Part shown: positions 1 to 8,699 of the stretch, in pieces
How positions within the stretch are numbered: position 1 is the stretch's first letter
Layout: every line of letters starts with the position of its first letter
Source: an uncultured Clostridium sp.
GTDB taxonomy: Bacteria; Bacillota; Clostridia; TANB77; CAG-508
Reading direction: 5' to 3'
Assembly: GCA_948468045.1 (NCBI GenBank)
Contig: CAOKGO010000009.1
Span: 1-56,330 of the forward strand
DNA: 56,330 nt
The notes under the pieces: generated by a model
The model's database searches: none
Told to the model about the DNA's origin: nothing
Seen by the model: the letters and a program-made list of their open reading frames with translations, nothing else
Program-made: the position numbers and the translations under genes

Positions 1-123
1 CTTTTTTCATGTCTTGCATTTCTTCTTGTAATCCTTTTTTCATGTCTTGCATTTCTTCTTGTATCTCTTTTTTCATGTCTTGCATTTCTTCTTGCATCTC
101 TTTTTTCATATCTTGCATTTCAC
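1..123. repeat. 33-bp tandem repeat inside the coiled-coil gene
   Basis: Three nearly identical 33-bp units begin at 2, 35 and 68, and a diverged fourth begins at 101. Each encodes 11 residues of the coiled coil. The array continues off the left edge, so its length is unknown. Exact repeats of this kind usually vary in copy number between strains. Confidence 0.85.
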
Positions 124-184
124 TTAGGAACTCCTGTTTTGTTCCTTTAACTTCTTCTAGGATTGTTTTTAGCATTTCTTCCAT
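1..184 (-). CDS. Coiled-coil repeat protein, N-terminal part (runs off the window)
   Basis: I do not recognise a family. The start ATG at 184-182 follows an excellent ribosome binding site (GGAGGTG at 198-192, 7-nt spacing), and 61 codons are visible before the window edge. After about 22 residues the protein becomes an 11-residue repeat rich in Glu, Gln, Met and Lys (unit QEEMQDMKKEM), predicted to be a long amphipathic coiled coil. No membrane segment or cysteine is visible. The next gene to the right is also on the minus strand and ends 112 bases away. The role could be structural or a scaffold, but nothing in the sequence proves it. Confidence 0.75.
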   Translation of the reverse strand, partial: MEEMLKTILEEVKGTKQEFLSEMQDMKKEMQEEMQDMKKEIQEEMQDMKKGLQEEMQDMKK

Positions 185-296
185 TATTTCTCACCTCCAT
201 CAAAACGAATTATATAACAGAAGAAATAGCTTGTCAACCCTATAAGTAAAATTTTATATATAAAGTCACAACTTGTTGAACTACAACTATAAAATT

Positions 297-1241
297 TTAT
301 CTCTCTTTTTCTTCTTTATTTTCTTTTATTAATCTCTGATTTCTTATTTCTTTACACATGTATTCTAATCTCTGTATTTCTTTTTCTTGTATTCCTTCTA
401 TTGGGTGTTTTGTGCTTTTTGCTCTTTTTAATCTTGTTCTAAGCCATAAGTCTAAATATGCTTTTTCATCTTGTTTTTCAATTTGACTAAGTGCGTCTAA
501 AATTTTTGACATTGCTTTTGTCCAATGTTCTAATTTATATGGAATACGTGCATTCTTATCTAATTCTATTTTTTCTTCATCTTCTGCTTGCATTGTATAC
601 CATGTATTAATATCATTTGGTATTTTTTTTGATTCCCACTCTTCTTCATTATACATTGTAAATGGTCTATACTTATTTTCCCATTCCTCTACTGTAATAG
701 AACCTTCCATAAAATGACTATATTGTCTCATTTGGTCTTTTGAATAAAAAATACCTTGTTCTGTTACATTAATTTTTCCTTCATCTCTTAATTCCCTTAT
801 TTTTTTACCAATTCTCTTTTTCAATTCTTTTTCTATTAATAATTCTTGATTTGTTTCTAAATTGTCAATTGGTCCATCGAATTTATAATCTTTATAACTA
901 TAAACTTCTGCTTTATTATTTAATTCAATAAATCTATAATATTGCTTATAGATTGGTTCTACTTCATTTATAAATAAAGTTAATTTTCTTTTTATTTCGT
1001 TACTATCTTCCTCTTTAAAGTTACCTATTTCATCTTCTTCAATTTTTACTTGTTCAATATTTTCATCTTGAGGATTTTCTAACTTTTTAAACCAATATTC
1101 TATGTCTTCAACTTCTTTTATTACTTTTTCTGAAATACTTTCAGTATATATATGATATATTATCCCCTCTAATGCTCCATTTGGATTTTCATCCCCATCA
1201 AAAAAATATCTTCTAAATGCTTTTTTATCAAAATTATACAT
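297..1241 (-). CDS. Hypothetical acidic protein downstream of a glycosyltransferase
   Basis: Not recognised. The frame is open from 1325, but that would overlap the preceding glycosyltransferase by 62 bases. I therefore prefer the ATG at 1241, which has an AAAGGA motif about 12 bases upstream and gives 314 residues. The protein is soluble, very rich in Glu, Lys and aromatic residues, and has no signal peptide or membrane segment. The central part (residues 60-100) is strongly acidic and the C-terminal 100 residues look helical. It is the last gene visible in the glycosyltransferase operon, 22 bases after the GT2 gene, so co-transcription is likely. No catalytic motif is evident. Confidence 0.7.
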   Translation of the reverse strand: MYNFDKKAFRRYFFDGDENPNGALEGIIYHIYTESISEKVIKEVEDIEYWFKKLENPQDENIEQVKIEEDEIGNFKEEDSNEIKRKLTLFINEVEPIYKQYYRFIELNNKAEVYSYKDYKFDGPIDNLETNQELLIEKELKKRIGKKIRELRDEGKINVTEQGIFYSKDQMRQYSHFMEGSITVEEWENKYRPFTMYNEEEWESKKIPNDINTWYTMQAEDEEKIELDKNARIPYKLEHWTKAMSKILDALSQIEKQDEKAYLDLWLRTRLKRAKSTKHPIEGIQEKEIQRLEYMCKEIRNQRLIKENKEEKER

Positions 1242-1263
1242 AACAATCCAACATCCTTTGTTT

Positions 1264-2202
1264 TTAGTCTTTAATATTAATCTTTTTGTCAATAATATAA
1301 GCTGGTCTATTTCTTGTTTCGTCATAAATTCTTGCTATATATTCTGAAATGACCCATATTGATAATAGTTGAACTCCACTAAATAATGTAATAGCAACCA
1401 TTATAGATGTCCAACCTGGTACTAATTCATTCAAATTTAAGGCATAAGAAATTAATGAATAAACTAAAATTCCAATTGATAATATAATAGTTAAAAACCC
1501 TAGTCCCCCTACAATTTTTAATGGTTTTGTAGAGAAACTAAAAATTCCATCTAATGCCAATTTACACATCTTTTTAAAAGGATATTTTGTTTTTCCTGCT
1601 TTTCTTGGCTTTCTTTCATAAAGATATGCCTTTTGCTTGAAACCAACCCAACTAAATAGTCCTCTTAAAAATTTATTATGCTCTGGCATTGAATTTACTA
1701 CATCAATTACTTTTCTATCGACCAAACGAAAATCTCCTGTGTCTTTTGGAATTTCTACGTCTGATAAACTATTCAATGCACAATAAAACATTTTAGCTGT
1801 TAATATTTTAAATGCTGATTCTCCTTTTCTTGCTTTTCTTTGACCATAAATTACTTCATTTCCTTTTTCCCATAATTCTATCATTTCTGGTAGTAATTCT
1901 GGTGGGTCTTGTAAATCTGCATCAATAATTACAATAGCATCTCCTGTTACATACTGAATTCCAGCTGTTACAGCTGCCTGATGTCCAAAATTCCTAGAAA
2001 ATGATATGATTTTTACTTTTTCGTTTTCTTTTGATATTTCTTGTAAAAAATCTAAAGTTGCATCTGTTGAACCATCATTAACAAATATTATTTCATAATC
2101 ATATTGTGTTAGCTTTTCTAATACTTTTTTTATTATATTGTATGAACTTTTTATTACTTCATTTTCATTATATACAGGAATAACTACTGATATAGTTTTC
2201 AT
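1264..2202 (-). CDS. GtrB/DPM1-like family 2 glycosyltransferase, membrane anchored
   Basis: This enzyme should transfer a sugar from a nucleotide donor to a polyprenyl phosphate on the inner membrane face. The GT-A fold is seen in the N-terminal 210 residues: nucleotide motif VNDGSTD at 41-47, the DxD-like DADLQDPP at 94-101, and a GDFR motif near 155. Two transmembrane helices near residues 225-250 and 260-285 form the C-terminus, as in GtrB, CsbB and YkcC proteins. I start at the second ATG (2202), because the first ATG at 2214 touches the GGAGGA ribosome binding site. A GtrA-type flippase lies directly upstream, the classic GtrA/GtrB pair for wall or lipid glycosylation. Confidence 0.88.
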   Translation of the reverse strand: MKTISVVIPVYNENEVIKSSYNIIKKVLEKLTQYDYEIIFVNDGSTDATLDFLQEISKENEKVKIISFSRNFGHQAAVTAGIQYVTGDAIVIIDADLQDPPELLPEMIELWEKGNEVIYGQRKARKGESAFKILTAKMFYCALNSLSDVEIPKDTGDFRLVDRKVIDVVNSMPEHNKFLRGLFSWVGFKQKAYLYERKPRKAGKTKYPFKKMCKLALDGIFSFSTKPLKIVGGLGFLTIILSIGILVYSLISYALNLNELVPGWTSIMVAITLFSGVQLLSIWVISEYIARIYDETRNRPAYIIDKKINIKD

Positions 2203-2333
2203 ATTTAATCCCATTCCTCCAAGTTACAAATATGATTTGAAGATAGCAAAATGAGAGCATATTTAGAAATTTTTACCTTTTAGATTACTTTATATGCTCC
2301 TTCTTTGTTGTCCTGTCAAATTTGTAATTATTT

Positions 2334-2768
2334 TTAACTCTCCATATCCTTTTTGTTTTTAAAAATAAAAAACTTACTAAGTATATAATTTACAATAACT
2401 ACCATGACTTGTGTTACAACTTTTGCTATCATGTCATTTATGTTTAAAACTTTTACCATTAATGCAAATGTTCCTACATCACACAAAATACCAGATAGTA
2501 TTCTTGCTAAAAAGAAAGAAATTATTTCTTTTAAAAATTCTTTTGCAGTATTTGTCTTACTATCAAAAACAAATAATTTATTTGTTATATATGCAAAAAG
2601 TACAGAGCAAAACCATGACAAACCACTACTTATTACTTCATCTATACTTAGCATTCTTGCAAATACATAATAAGAGCCAAAATTAACAAACATGGCAAGT
2701 ACTCCAAAAACTAAGTAATTGATTACTTCTTTATATTTCAGATATAATTCTTTTATATTTTCTTTCAT
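2334..2768 (-). CDS. GtrA family small membrane protein (putative lipid-linked sugar flippase)
   Basis: The protein has 144 residues with four predicted membrane helices (about 15-35, 42-68, 84-104 and 108-130) and the GtrA-type N-terminus, a short basic segment before LVFGVLAMFVNFG. GtrA proteins are thought to move undecaprenyl-phosphate-linked sugars across the membrane for a partner GtrB enzyme, which is the next gene. The start has a GAGG motif 5 bases upstream. The 118-base gap to the partner gene contains no gene and only a weak inverted repeat. Confidence 0.85.
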   Translation of the reverse strand: MKENIKELYLKYKEVINYLVFGVLAMFVNFGSYYVFARMLSIDEVISSGLSWFCSVLFAYITNKLFVFDSKTNTAKEFLKEIISFFLARILSGILCDVGTFALMVKVLNINDMIAKVVTQVMVVIVNYILSKFFIFKNKKDMES

Positions 2769-2810
2769 TTTAACCTCATTTTTTTATAATTGGAAAAGAA
2801 TTAAATTTTG

Positions 2811-2858
2811 GCTAGGAAAATAAGTTTGACAATACCAAAATTTTAATTATTTTCCAAC
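2811..2858 (-). repeat. Intercistronic hairpin repeat, copy 1
   Basis: This 48-bp element lies between prs and the gtrA-like gene. It contains a perfect 9-bp stem (2815-2823 with 2847-2855). On the minus strand it closely resembles the element at 19946-19992: both run GTTG, an A-rich run, ATAATTA, AATTT, GGT, TTGT and a closing T-rich arm. A competing stem uses 2790-2811 with 2835-2857. It has no T tract on the transcribed strand, so it is not a classical terminator. Confidence 0.6.
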
Positions 2859-2863
2859 TTTTT

Positions 2864-3805
2864 TTACATTTCAAATAATTCGCCTAATGGTCTTTCTTCA
2901 TTTATACGTTTTATTGTTTCTGCAAATAATGGTGCAATTGATAATACTGTTATATTGTCTATTCTTTTTTCTTTTTGAACAGGTACAGTATTTGTAACTA
3001 CCATTTCTTTTATTCCTGAATTTTTAATTCTTTCAATTGCAGGTCCTGATAAAATACCATGCGTACCACCTGCATAGATTGCCTTTGCTCCAAATTGTTG
3101 TAAAACTTTTACAGTTTCCATCATAGAACCTGCTGTTGCAATTTCATCATCAAATATAATTGCATTTTTGTCTTTTACATCTCCTATAATTGTTCCTGCA
3201 ATTGCTCTGTCATCATTTGCATCTCTTCTTTTGTCTACCATTGCAATTGGGCAACCAAAAAATTGTGAATATTTATATGCTTTTTTAGAACTTCCTGCAT
3301 CTGTTGCTACAATTACCATGTCCTCTAAATTTTTTTGTTTAAAATAATCTTCTAATAAATATTCTGCTGTTAATCTATCACAATTAATATTAAAATATGC
3401 TTGTATTGCTGGGTTATGTAAGTCACAAGTGATAACTCTTGTTGCTCCTGCTGCTTCTAATAATTGTGCCATTAATTTAGCAGTAATTGGAATACGTGGT
3501 TGGTCTTTTTTGTCTGACCTAGAATATGGAAAATAAGGTAAAACTACATTTATGTTTTTAGCTGATGCTCTTTTTATAGCATCTACTGTAATTAATAATT
3601 CCATTATTCTTTCATTTACTGGTGGTTCTACTGTTTGTACAACATACACATCTTTTTGCCTTACTGTTTCTAAAACTTGAACAAAATTGTTATCATTTGA
3701 AAATTTTTGATGGTTAATTTTCCCCATCTCTACTCCTAAGCAATCACATATTTCTTTTGTAAATTCTTCTGCTGTTGGACAAGCAAATATTTTAATATTA
3801 TTCAT
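2864..3805 (-). CDS. prs: Ribose-phosphate pyrophosphokinase
   Basis: Makes PRPP from ribose 5-phosphate and ATP for nucleotide synthesis. At 313 residues it has the usual length and two tandem phosphoribosyltransferase-like domains. The flexible loop contains DKRRD at 191-195, the divalent-metal region has DLH at 128-130, and the PRPP loop is DDEIATAGS at 219-227. That loop departs from the common DD-x-x-D-T-A-G-T form, because alanine replaces the second acidic position. The start has a GGAG motif 7 bases upstream. It sits inside a polysaccharide operon rather than next to glmU, so it may be a second copy serving sugar-nucleotide supply. Confidence 0.92.
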   Translation of the reverse strand: MNNIKIFACPTAEEFTKEICDCLGVEMGKINHQKFSNDNNFVQVLETVRQKDVYVVQTVEPPVNERIMELLITVDAIKRASAKNINVVLPYFPYSRSDKKDQPRIPITAKLMAQLLEAAGATRVITCDLHNPAIQAYFNINCDRLTAEYLLEDYFKQKNLEDMVIVATDAGSSKKAYKYSQFFGCPIAMVDKRRDANDDRAIAGTIIGDVKDKNAIIFDDEIATAGSMMETVKVLQQFGAKAIYAGGTHGILSGPAIERIKNSGIKEMVVTNTVPVQKEKRIDNITVLSIAPLFAETIKRINEERPLGELFEM

Positions 3806-3834
3806 TTTTTCTCCATTCCTTCCTACATATAACT

Positions 3835-4608
3835 TTATAATTGTTCTGCAAATCCTTTTTGTAATTTTTTAAATATAAAATATCCTATTATTGTTATTAC
3901 TACTGATATTGCTAGTAATATTCCAAGTATCTTTATGTTTGGCATTTCTTGATTATAAAAAATAGCTCTATAACCATTAATAATATGTGTCATTGGATTT
4001 AGTTGCATAATAATTTGTAGATTTTCTGGTAATTGTTCTAATTTGTAAACAATTGGCGTTCCATAAAATGCTGCTAATAAAATAATTCCTATAATGTGTT
4101 CTAAATCCCTAAAATATACAGTAATTGAAGATACTATAAATGATATTCCTAACAATAAAGCATATTGTACTAATAACACAAATGGATATAATAAAATATA
4201 CCAAGATAAACCCATTCCTGAAAAGATAACAAATGCTAATATAATTATTGTAGAAATTATAAAGTTTACTGCACCACTTGTTACAACCGAAATTGGTAAA
4301 ATTTCTCTTGGAAAATATACTTTTTTAATAATGTCTCCATTTCCAATGATAGTAAATGAAGCTTGTGTAATTGCTGTTGTAAAATATGTCCATGGAATTA
4401 GCGCTACACAAATATAAATTGGATAAGTTTTATCACCTCCTGCTAATAATGCTCCAAAGATAATAGAATATACTGCAAGCTGCAAAAGTGGATTTAAAAA
4501 TGACCACATAACACCTAAGATAGAATTCTTATATCTTCCTCTAATTTCTTTTTTTACATTAGTTTTTAATAGTTCCCTATATTGATATATTTTTTGAAAT
4601 ATGTTCAT
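3835..4608 (-). CDS. ABC-2 type polysaccharide exporter permease (Wzm/TagG family)
   Basis: Membrane half of an exporter for lipid-linked polysaccharide or teichoic acid. After a cytoplasmic N-terminus (the motif RGRYKNS is typical), six membrane helices follow between about residues 30 and 250. The start at 4608 is chosen because GGAG lies 8 bases upstream. A longer reading from 4644 adds only a basic stretch without a ribosome binding site. The ATPase partner is directly upstream (4711-5460), separated by an AT-rich hairpin region. The protein length of 257 residues fits the family. Confidence 0.9.
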   Translation of the reverse strand: MNIFQKIYQYRELLKTNVKKEIRGRYKNSILGVMWSFLNPLLQLAVYSIIFGALLAGGDKTYPIYICVALIPWTYFTTAITQASFTIIGNGDIIKKVYFPREILPISVVTSGAVNFIISTIIILAFVIFSGMGLSWYILLYPFVLLVQYALLLGISFIVSSITVYFRDLEHIIGIILLAAFYGTPIVYKLEQLPENLQIIMQLNPMTHIINGYRAIFYNQEMPNIKILGILLAISVVITIIGYFIFKKLQKGFAEQL

Positions 4609-4710
4609 GCTTTTTCTCCTTTTTTCTTTTAGGGGTCGTGACACGAAAGATACGAAAAAAATATTATATCTTTTTCGCTTTCAACACCTAAAATTTAGAA
4701 ACTCTACTTT

Positions 4711-5460
4711 CTACATAGTTACTTTTAAATATTCATCTACTACTTCATTGGTATTTCCATCCATTCTAATTTCTCCATTGTATAACCAAACTGCTCTATC
4801 ACATAAATTCCTAACAGATTCCATGCTATGTGTTACAAATACCATTGTTTTACCCTCTTGTTTTAGTTCTCGCATTTTGTTAAAACATTTTTCTTGAAAA
4901 TGTTGGTCTCCTACTGATAGTATTTCATCAATTAATAGAATTTGTGCATCTACATTTATTGCAACTGAAAATGCTAATCTCATATACATTCCTGAAGAGT
5001 ATGTCCTTACTGGATTGTCAATAAAATCCCTAAGTTCTGAAAATTCTATAATTTGTTCTATTCTTGAGTCAATTTCTTTTCTTGTTAAACCAAAAATAGA
5101 AGAATTAAAATAGATATTTTCTCTCCCTGAAAAGTCTGGGTGAAAACCTGCTCCTAATTCTAACAATGATGTTAATTTCCCTCTTGTTTCTATTTGGCCT
5201 TTGTTTGGAAATATAATTTGTGTCATTAATTTTAAAAGTGTTGATTTTCCACTTCCATTAACACCAATTAAGGCAACAGTCTCCCCTTTTTTTATGTCTA
5301 AATTAATATCTTTTAATACTTCTCTTTTTTCTCTTCTTTTATTTCTAGCAAAAAATAACATTCTTTCTTTTAATGTGTTTGCTCTGTCATAATAAATATT
5401 AAAACTTTTATATACATGGCTTACTTTAATAGCTATATCTTCATTGTTTGTTTCTTTCAT
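4711..5460 (-). CDS. ABC transporter ATPase for polysaccharide export (Wzt/TagH family)
   Basis: Energises export of surface polysaccharide together with the permease encoded just downstream. Walker A is GVNGSGKST (66-74), the signature is YSSGM (154-158), Walker B is ILLIDE (174-179) and the switch histidine is H211. At 249 residues it has only the nucleotide-binding domain. It lacks the C-terminal carbohydrate-binding domain of O-antigen Wzt proteins, so it should not read a modified glycan end by itself. The RBS is AAGGAG, 8 bases before ATG. The MITE-like element at 5531-5774 lies immediately upstream and separates it from the pyruvyltransferase gene. Confidence 0.92.
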   Translation of the reverse strand: MKETNNEDIAIKVSHVYKSFNIYYDRANTLKERMLFFARNKRREKREVLKDINLDIKKGETVALIGVNGSGKSTLLKLMTQIIFPNKGQIETRGKLTSLLELGAGFHPDFSGRENIYFNSSIFGLTRKEIDSRIEQIIEFSELRDFIDNPVRTYSSGMYMRLAFSVAINVDAQILLIDEILSVGDQHFQEKCFNKMRELKQEGKTMVFVTHSMESVRNLCDRAVWLYNGEIRMDGNTNEVVDEYLKVTM

Positions 5461-5530
5461 TCTAGTACTCCTTCTAGTTTTATTAATGTAATTATATCAT
5501 AAATTTACTGCTTGTCAATTGTATTTTTTT

Positions 5531-5774
5531 GAGACAGTAGGGACAGGTCTTAAATGTCTCATTTGTGTATATTATAGGAAAGTTCTCTGAACTTCCTATA
5601 ATATAAAGCATTCCACGAAAAAATTGCTTTGCAATTTTCGCGGGCGAACAAAGACGAGGCATGGAGAGTAATCTAAAAGGTCATAGAATTTTAATCATGC
5701 CTCTTTTGTTCTAGATAAAAAAAATATTAAATTTTGTAAATAATGAGACATTTTAGACCTGTCCCTACTGTCTC
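5531..5774. mobile_element. MITE/REP-like element with 33-bp terminal inverted repeats
   Basis: The ends at 5531-5563 and 5742-5774 are inverted copies with one mismatch, and each end is itself bounded by GAGACA and TGTCTC so it can fold alone. Inside are three further hairpins: 5571-5600 around TTATAGGAA, 5616-5640 around CGAAAA and GCAATTTTCG, and 5646-5663 with 5695-5710. There is no coding capacity. The element fills the 304-base gap between two polysaccharide genes, and its right end supplies the last residues and stop of the neighbouring gene. Confidence 0.8.
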
Positions 5775-6847
5775 ATTTCTTCACACAATTTGTTGTAATT
5801 TTCCCAACCTTTATTGCTAATTTCCCATGCTTCTTGTGTGTTTTTTACCTGTTCTAAATACATTTCATTTAATTTGTTGTAACTGTCTAATAATAATTTT
5901 TTTTGAAATTCACTTCTTTTTGTAATTTCTATATAGTCTTTTATTTCTGGTAAATCCTGAGTATTTAACTCTTCATTTTCTAATTTTGTTATAAAGTCAT
6001 AACAACTTTCTTCTAAGTTTTCTCTTATTTTTAAATAGTCTTTTTTATTCTCTTTTGGGTTGTTTATATCATATTTAGTTTTTCCATTTATGAATTCTTC
6101 TTCTGTTGTGTAATATAATAATTTTAAAAAGTCACTTGTTCTATCATTGTTTAAGCTATAATCAATTAATAGTACTGGCGTTTGCAATGCTAATGATGGC
6201 AAAGCAGAATGTAGCCTTGGTGTTATAACTAAACTTGCTTTTTGGATTGCTGTTAAATATTGTTTTACATATTCTTTTCTTGTTTTCCAGTCTAGTTTTG
6301 AGTATTCTTCTCTATCTCTGTTGTTTGTTATTCTTTCAATTCTTTTTGATGTCATTGTTTTTATCTTTTCATAGATTTTGTCTGATACATCAACTAATAA
6401 AATATAATCTTCTTTTTCAATGTTTGGTAATTTGTCCAAAGTTAATGTCATACAACCTGAAAAATAAGACTTAATTCCATTTTCTTGTAATAGATTTTTA
6501 GAATAGCTATCTCTACAACCAATTGGCTCATATTTTTTTAAATATTCTTTTCCATATCCTGTTGTAATGTGTCTTTGGTCAATGTGATATATTGTATCAT
6601 AGTGGGTAAAATGCATTGATAGCATTTTAGGATAAATATATGGTGATGGTGGCCAATTGAATTTTTGGTTCATCCACCATGCATTCATAATAGTTGCTAC
6701 ATACTCTTTTTCTTTTGGAACAAAAGATGTTATATTATCTCTGTCAATAATATAATCTACTCTTGGCAAATATTTTTCTGCAACATAGGTTTGTACATCA
6801 TCACCTATATTTTCTGTATCTTTATACATAATTATCCCATATTTCAT
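5765..6847 (-). CDS. Polysaccharide pyruvyl transferase family protein
   Basis: Members of this family (CsaB, WcaK-like) add ketal pyruvate to surface glycans, and some act as glycosyltransferases. Seen here: an N-terminal NIGDD motif at residues 13-17, GCRDS at 110-114, and the conserved PRLHSAL at 210-216, which includes the family arginine and histidine. The last 100 residues are charged and probably helical. The RBS AGAGAGGAA precedes ATG. The final codons (Glu-Met-Arg-Gln and TAG) are read largely from the terminal repeat of the element at 5531-5774, so the native C-terminus was probably replaced when that element inserted. Confidence 0.82.
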   Translation of the reverse strand: MKYGIIMYKDTENIGDDVQTYVAEKYLPRVDYIIDRDNITSFVPKEKEYVATIMNAWWMNQKFNWPPSPYIYPKMLSMHFTHYDTIYHIDQRHITTGYGKEYLKKYEPIGCRDSYSKNLLQENGIKSYFSGCMTLTLDKLPNIEKEDYILLVDVSDKIYEKIKTMTSKRIERITNNRDREEYSKLDWKTRKEYVKQYLTAIQKASLVITPRLHSALPSLALQTPVLLIDYSLNNDRTSDFLKLLYYTTEEEFINGKTKYDINNPKENKKDYLKIRENLEESCYDFITKLENEELNTQDLPEIKDYIEITKRSEFQKKLLLDSYNKLNEMYLEQVKNTQEAWEISNKGWENYNKLCEEMRQ

Positions 6848-6887
6848 GAGCTATTCCTCTCTTCTCTAACTTAAACTTATTTGGAAT

Positions 6888-8678
6888 TTAATTATCACTT
6901 TTCTCTCTAAAATGAATTCCTATTAATAGTGGCAAACAAGTAAACATGCTGTAAATATACCTAAATTCTCCAAATACAGGAGATGCAATTGTTGTAAGCC
7001 ATAGTATTGCAAGTGGTATATAGATTATTAACAAGTTGTATTGTTTTTTATAAATAGTATATACTAAACTAATTAAAACTAACCAAAAAACAAAGCCTAT
7101 ACTATATAACATAGAGTTTATTGGCAAGTCTCTTCTGTCTAAAAGACTATCCCATTTTTCTAAACTTTCTATGTTTTTAATTGGTGTTGCTTTTAAATCT
7201 AATGCCATTTCTTCTTCTCTTGTTGTTTCAAATATTTCTCTTGCCACTACCCAATGAATTGCCTCTGGATACCAATATCCATAATTGTTACATAAAAATG
7301 CTTCAATTGTTGCTCTTGGATATTTTAAAGCTAATTTTACATATAATTTGACTAACCCTATTTTGTCTTCTGCAAATGCTTCATTACTGAAATTATTTTT
7401 TACTAAATCTGATATTCTAGGTGTATATACCTCTGCTAAATCATTAGTTGGTAGATATTTATAAATTCTCCATCTTTCATCATCTGTTAATGTGTCTCCA
7501 TGATATTTTGTAATTCTTGCAAATTGTTGTAATGGTATAGATAAAGCTTCTCTTGGTGAACCTTCTCCAATATTAAATATTGAAAATACAGGTCCTTTCC
7601 ATATTGCATAAGTTGCAAGTACTATGCAAGAAATAACTAATAATTTTTTATAATATTTTCTTGCAAATATAAATAAACATGGAATAGTTAGGATTGCTAC
7701 GTATAATCCATTATTTCTAAATAATATTACTAATATCATACTAATTATAAATAATGCATTCTTACATTTTGATTTCATAAAATGTTCTTTGTTTATTGCA
7801 ATTTCTGTCATCATGATTGTGAAAATTAACATTGCTACTGCAAAAGGTATGTCTTTCCACATTGTTATGCTATATAATCCATTTACTGGGTAAAAAGCAT
7901 AAAATAGTAGTGTTAATATTCTAAATTTAATGTCAATTTTTCTTTTTGCCATATAGTAAATTGTAAATGAAAATATACTAGAGGTTACTAGCATTTGCAC
8001 TATGCTATATATTGCAACTCCTAGGTTATAGTTTCCAAATGCTTTTCCAATATTCATAAAAATACTAATAAAAAATGTGTGTAATATAGGGTGATGATTA
8101 CTTATGCCATGTATGCCTAAACTTTGGCAAATTTGTGACATTGAATCTACTGTTACAACTCCTGGATAATAATTTAAAAAGTATGGTATCCATGCAATAA
8201 ATATAAGTCCCCAAACCCATAAAAATGTTCTTTTATTGTCTGTGAACCATTTTGTTGTTCCTTTTAAAAATTCTTTTTCTTCTAACTTTTTGAAGATATT
8301 TGCAATAACACCATAAAATAAAATAGCATAACCAATCCATTTTATTGCTGATTTTATTATTGTAATTTGACTTCCTATAATTCCACTTAAATCTAAGTAA
8401 TTATCTATTGTACTTCCTACTACTTCAAAAGTTGCTAATAAAAACGCAAGTAAAATAGAACATACTTTTAACCTTTTATTTGTGATTTTAGCTATTTTTT
8501 GTAATAACCAATAGGTTAATACAAAAAAGATTATCCAAAAAACTGAATTGCCTGTAAAAGAGTATCGAATTGCTGTGTTTTTATCCATATTCATGTTCAT
8601 TGCAAATGTTGCAAATACAGATAATACAATAATTGCAATTTGTTTTACATTAGTTAGTATTTTTTTTGATTTTTCCAT
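6888..8678 (-). CDS. Large multi-pass membrane protein (DUF6020-like), putative glycan enzyme
   Basis: The protein has 596 residues and about 13 predicted membrane helices. A conserved extracytoplasmic-type motif YYPGVVTVDS occurs near residue 170, followed by a HHP motif near 195, a layout that recalls GT-C membrane glycosyltransferases using polyprenyl-linked donors. A paralogue lies at 20930-22747 with the same motifs and the same C-terminal SPVFGE and YIYSMFTCLPL block. I infer a role in polymerising or decorating the surface polysaccharide, but the family has no established function known to me. The RBS AGTAGG lies 7 bases before ATG. Confidence 0.75.
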   Translation of the reverse strand: MEKSKKILTNVKQIAIIVLSVFATFAMNMNMDKNTAIRYSFTGNSVFWIIFFVLTYWLLQKIAKITNKRLKVCSILLAFLLATFEVVGSTIDNYLDLSGIIGSQITIIKSAIKWIGYAILFYGVIANIFKKLEEKEFLKGTTKWFTDNKRTFLWVWGLIFIAWIPYFLNYYPGVVTVDSMSQICQSLGIHGISNHHPILHTFFISIFMNIGKAFGNYNLGVAIYSIVQMLVTSSIFSFTIYYMAKRKIDIKFRILTLLFYAFYPVNGLYSITMWKDIPFAVAMLIFTIMMTEIAINKEHFMKSKCKNALFIISMILVILFRNNGLYVAILTIPCLFIFARKYYKKLLVISCIVLATYAIWKGPVFSIFNIGEGSPREALSIPLQQFARITKYHGDTLTDDERWRIYKYLPTNDLAEVYTPRISDLVKNNFSNEAFAEDKIGLVKLYVKLALKYPRATIEAFLCNNYGYWYPEAIHWVVAREIFETTREEEMALDLKATPIKNIESLEKWDSLLDRRDLPINSMLYSIGFVFWLVLISLVYTIYKKQYNLLIIYIPLAILWLTTIASPVFGEFRYIYSMFTCLPLLIGIHFREKSDN

Positions 8679-8699
8679 TGCTTACCTACTTTCTTGTTT

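Noticed and set aside
246..299. AT-only inverted repeat near the end of the first complete gene as a terminator
   Set aside because: Composition is almost pure A/T and each arm is self-complementary, so pairing is not specific.
2255..2299. Inverted repeat GAGCATAT / ATATGCTC between the gtrA-like and gtrB-like genes
   Set aside because: Only 8 bp with a 29-base loop in AT-rich DNA. Chance is a sufficient explanation.
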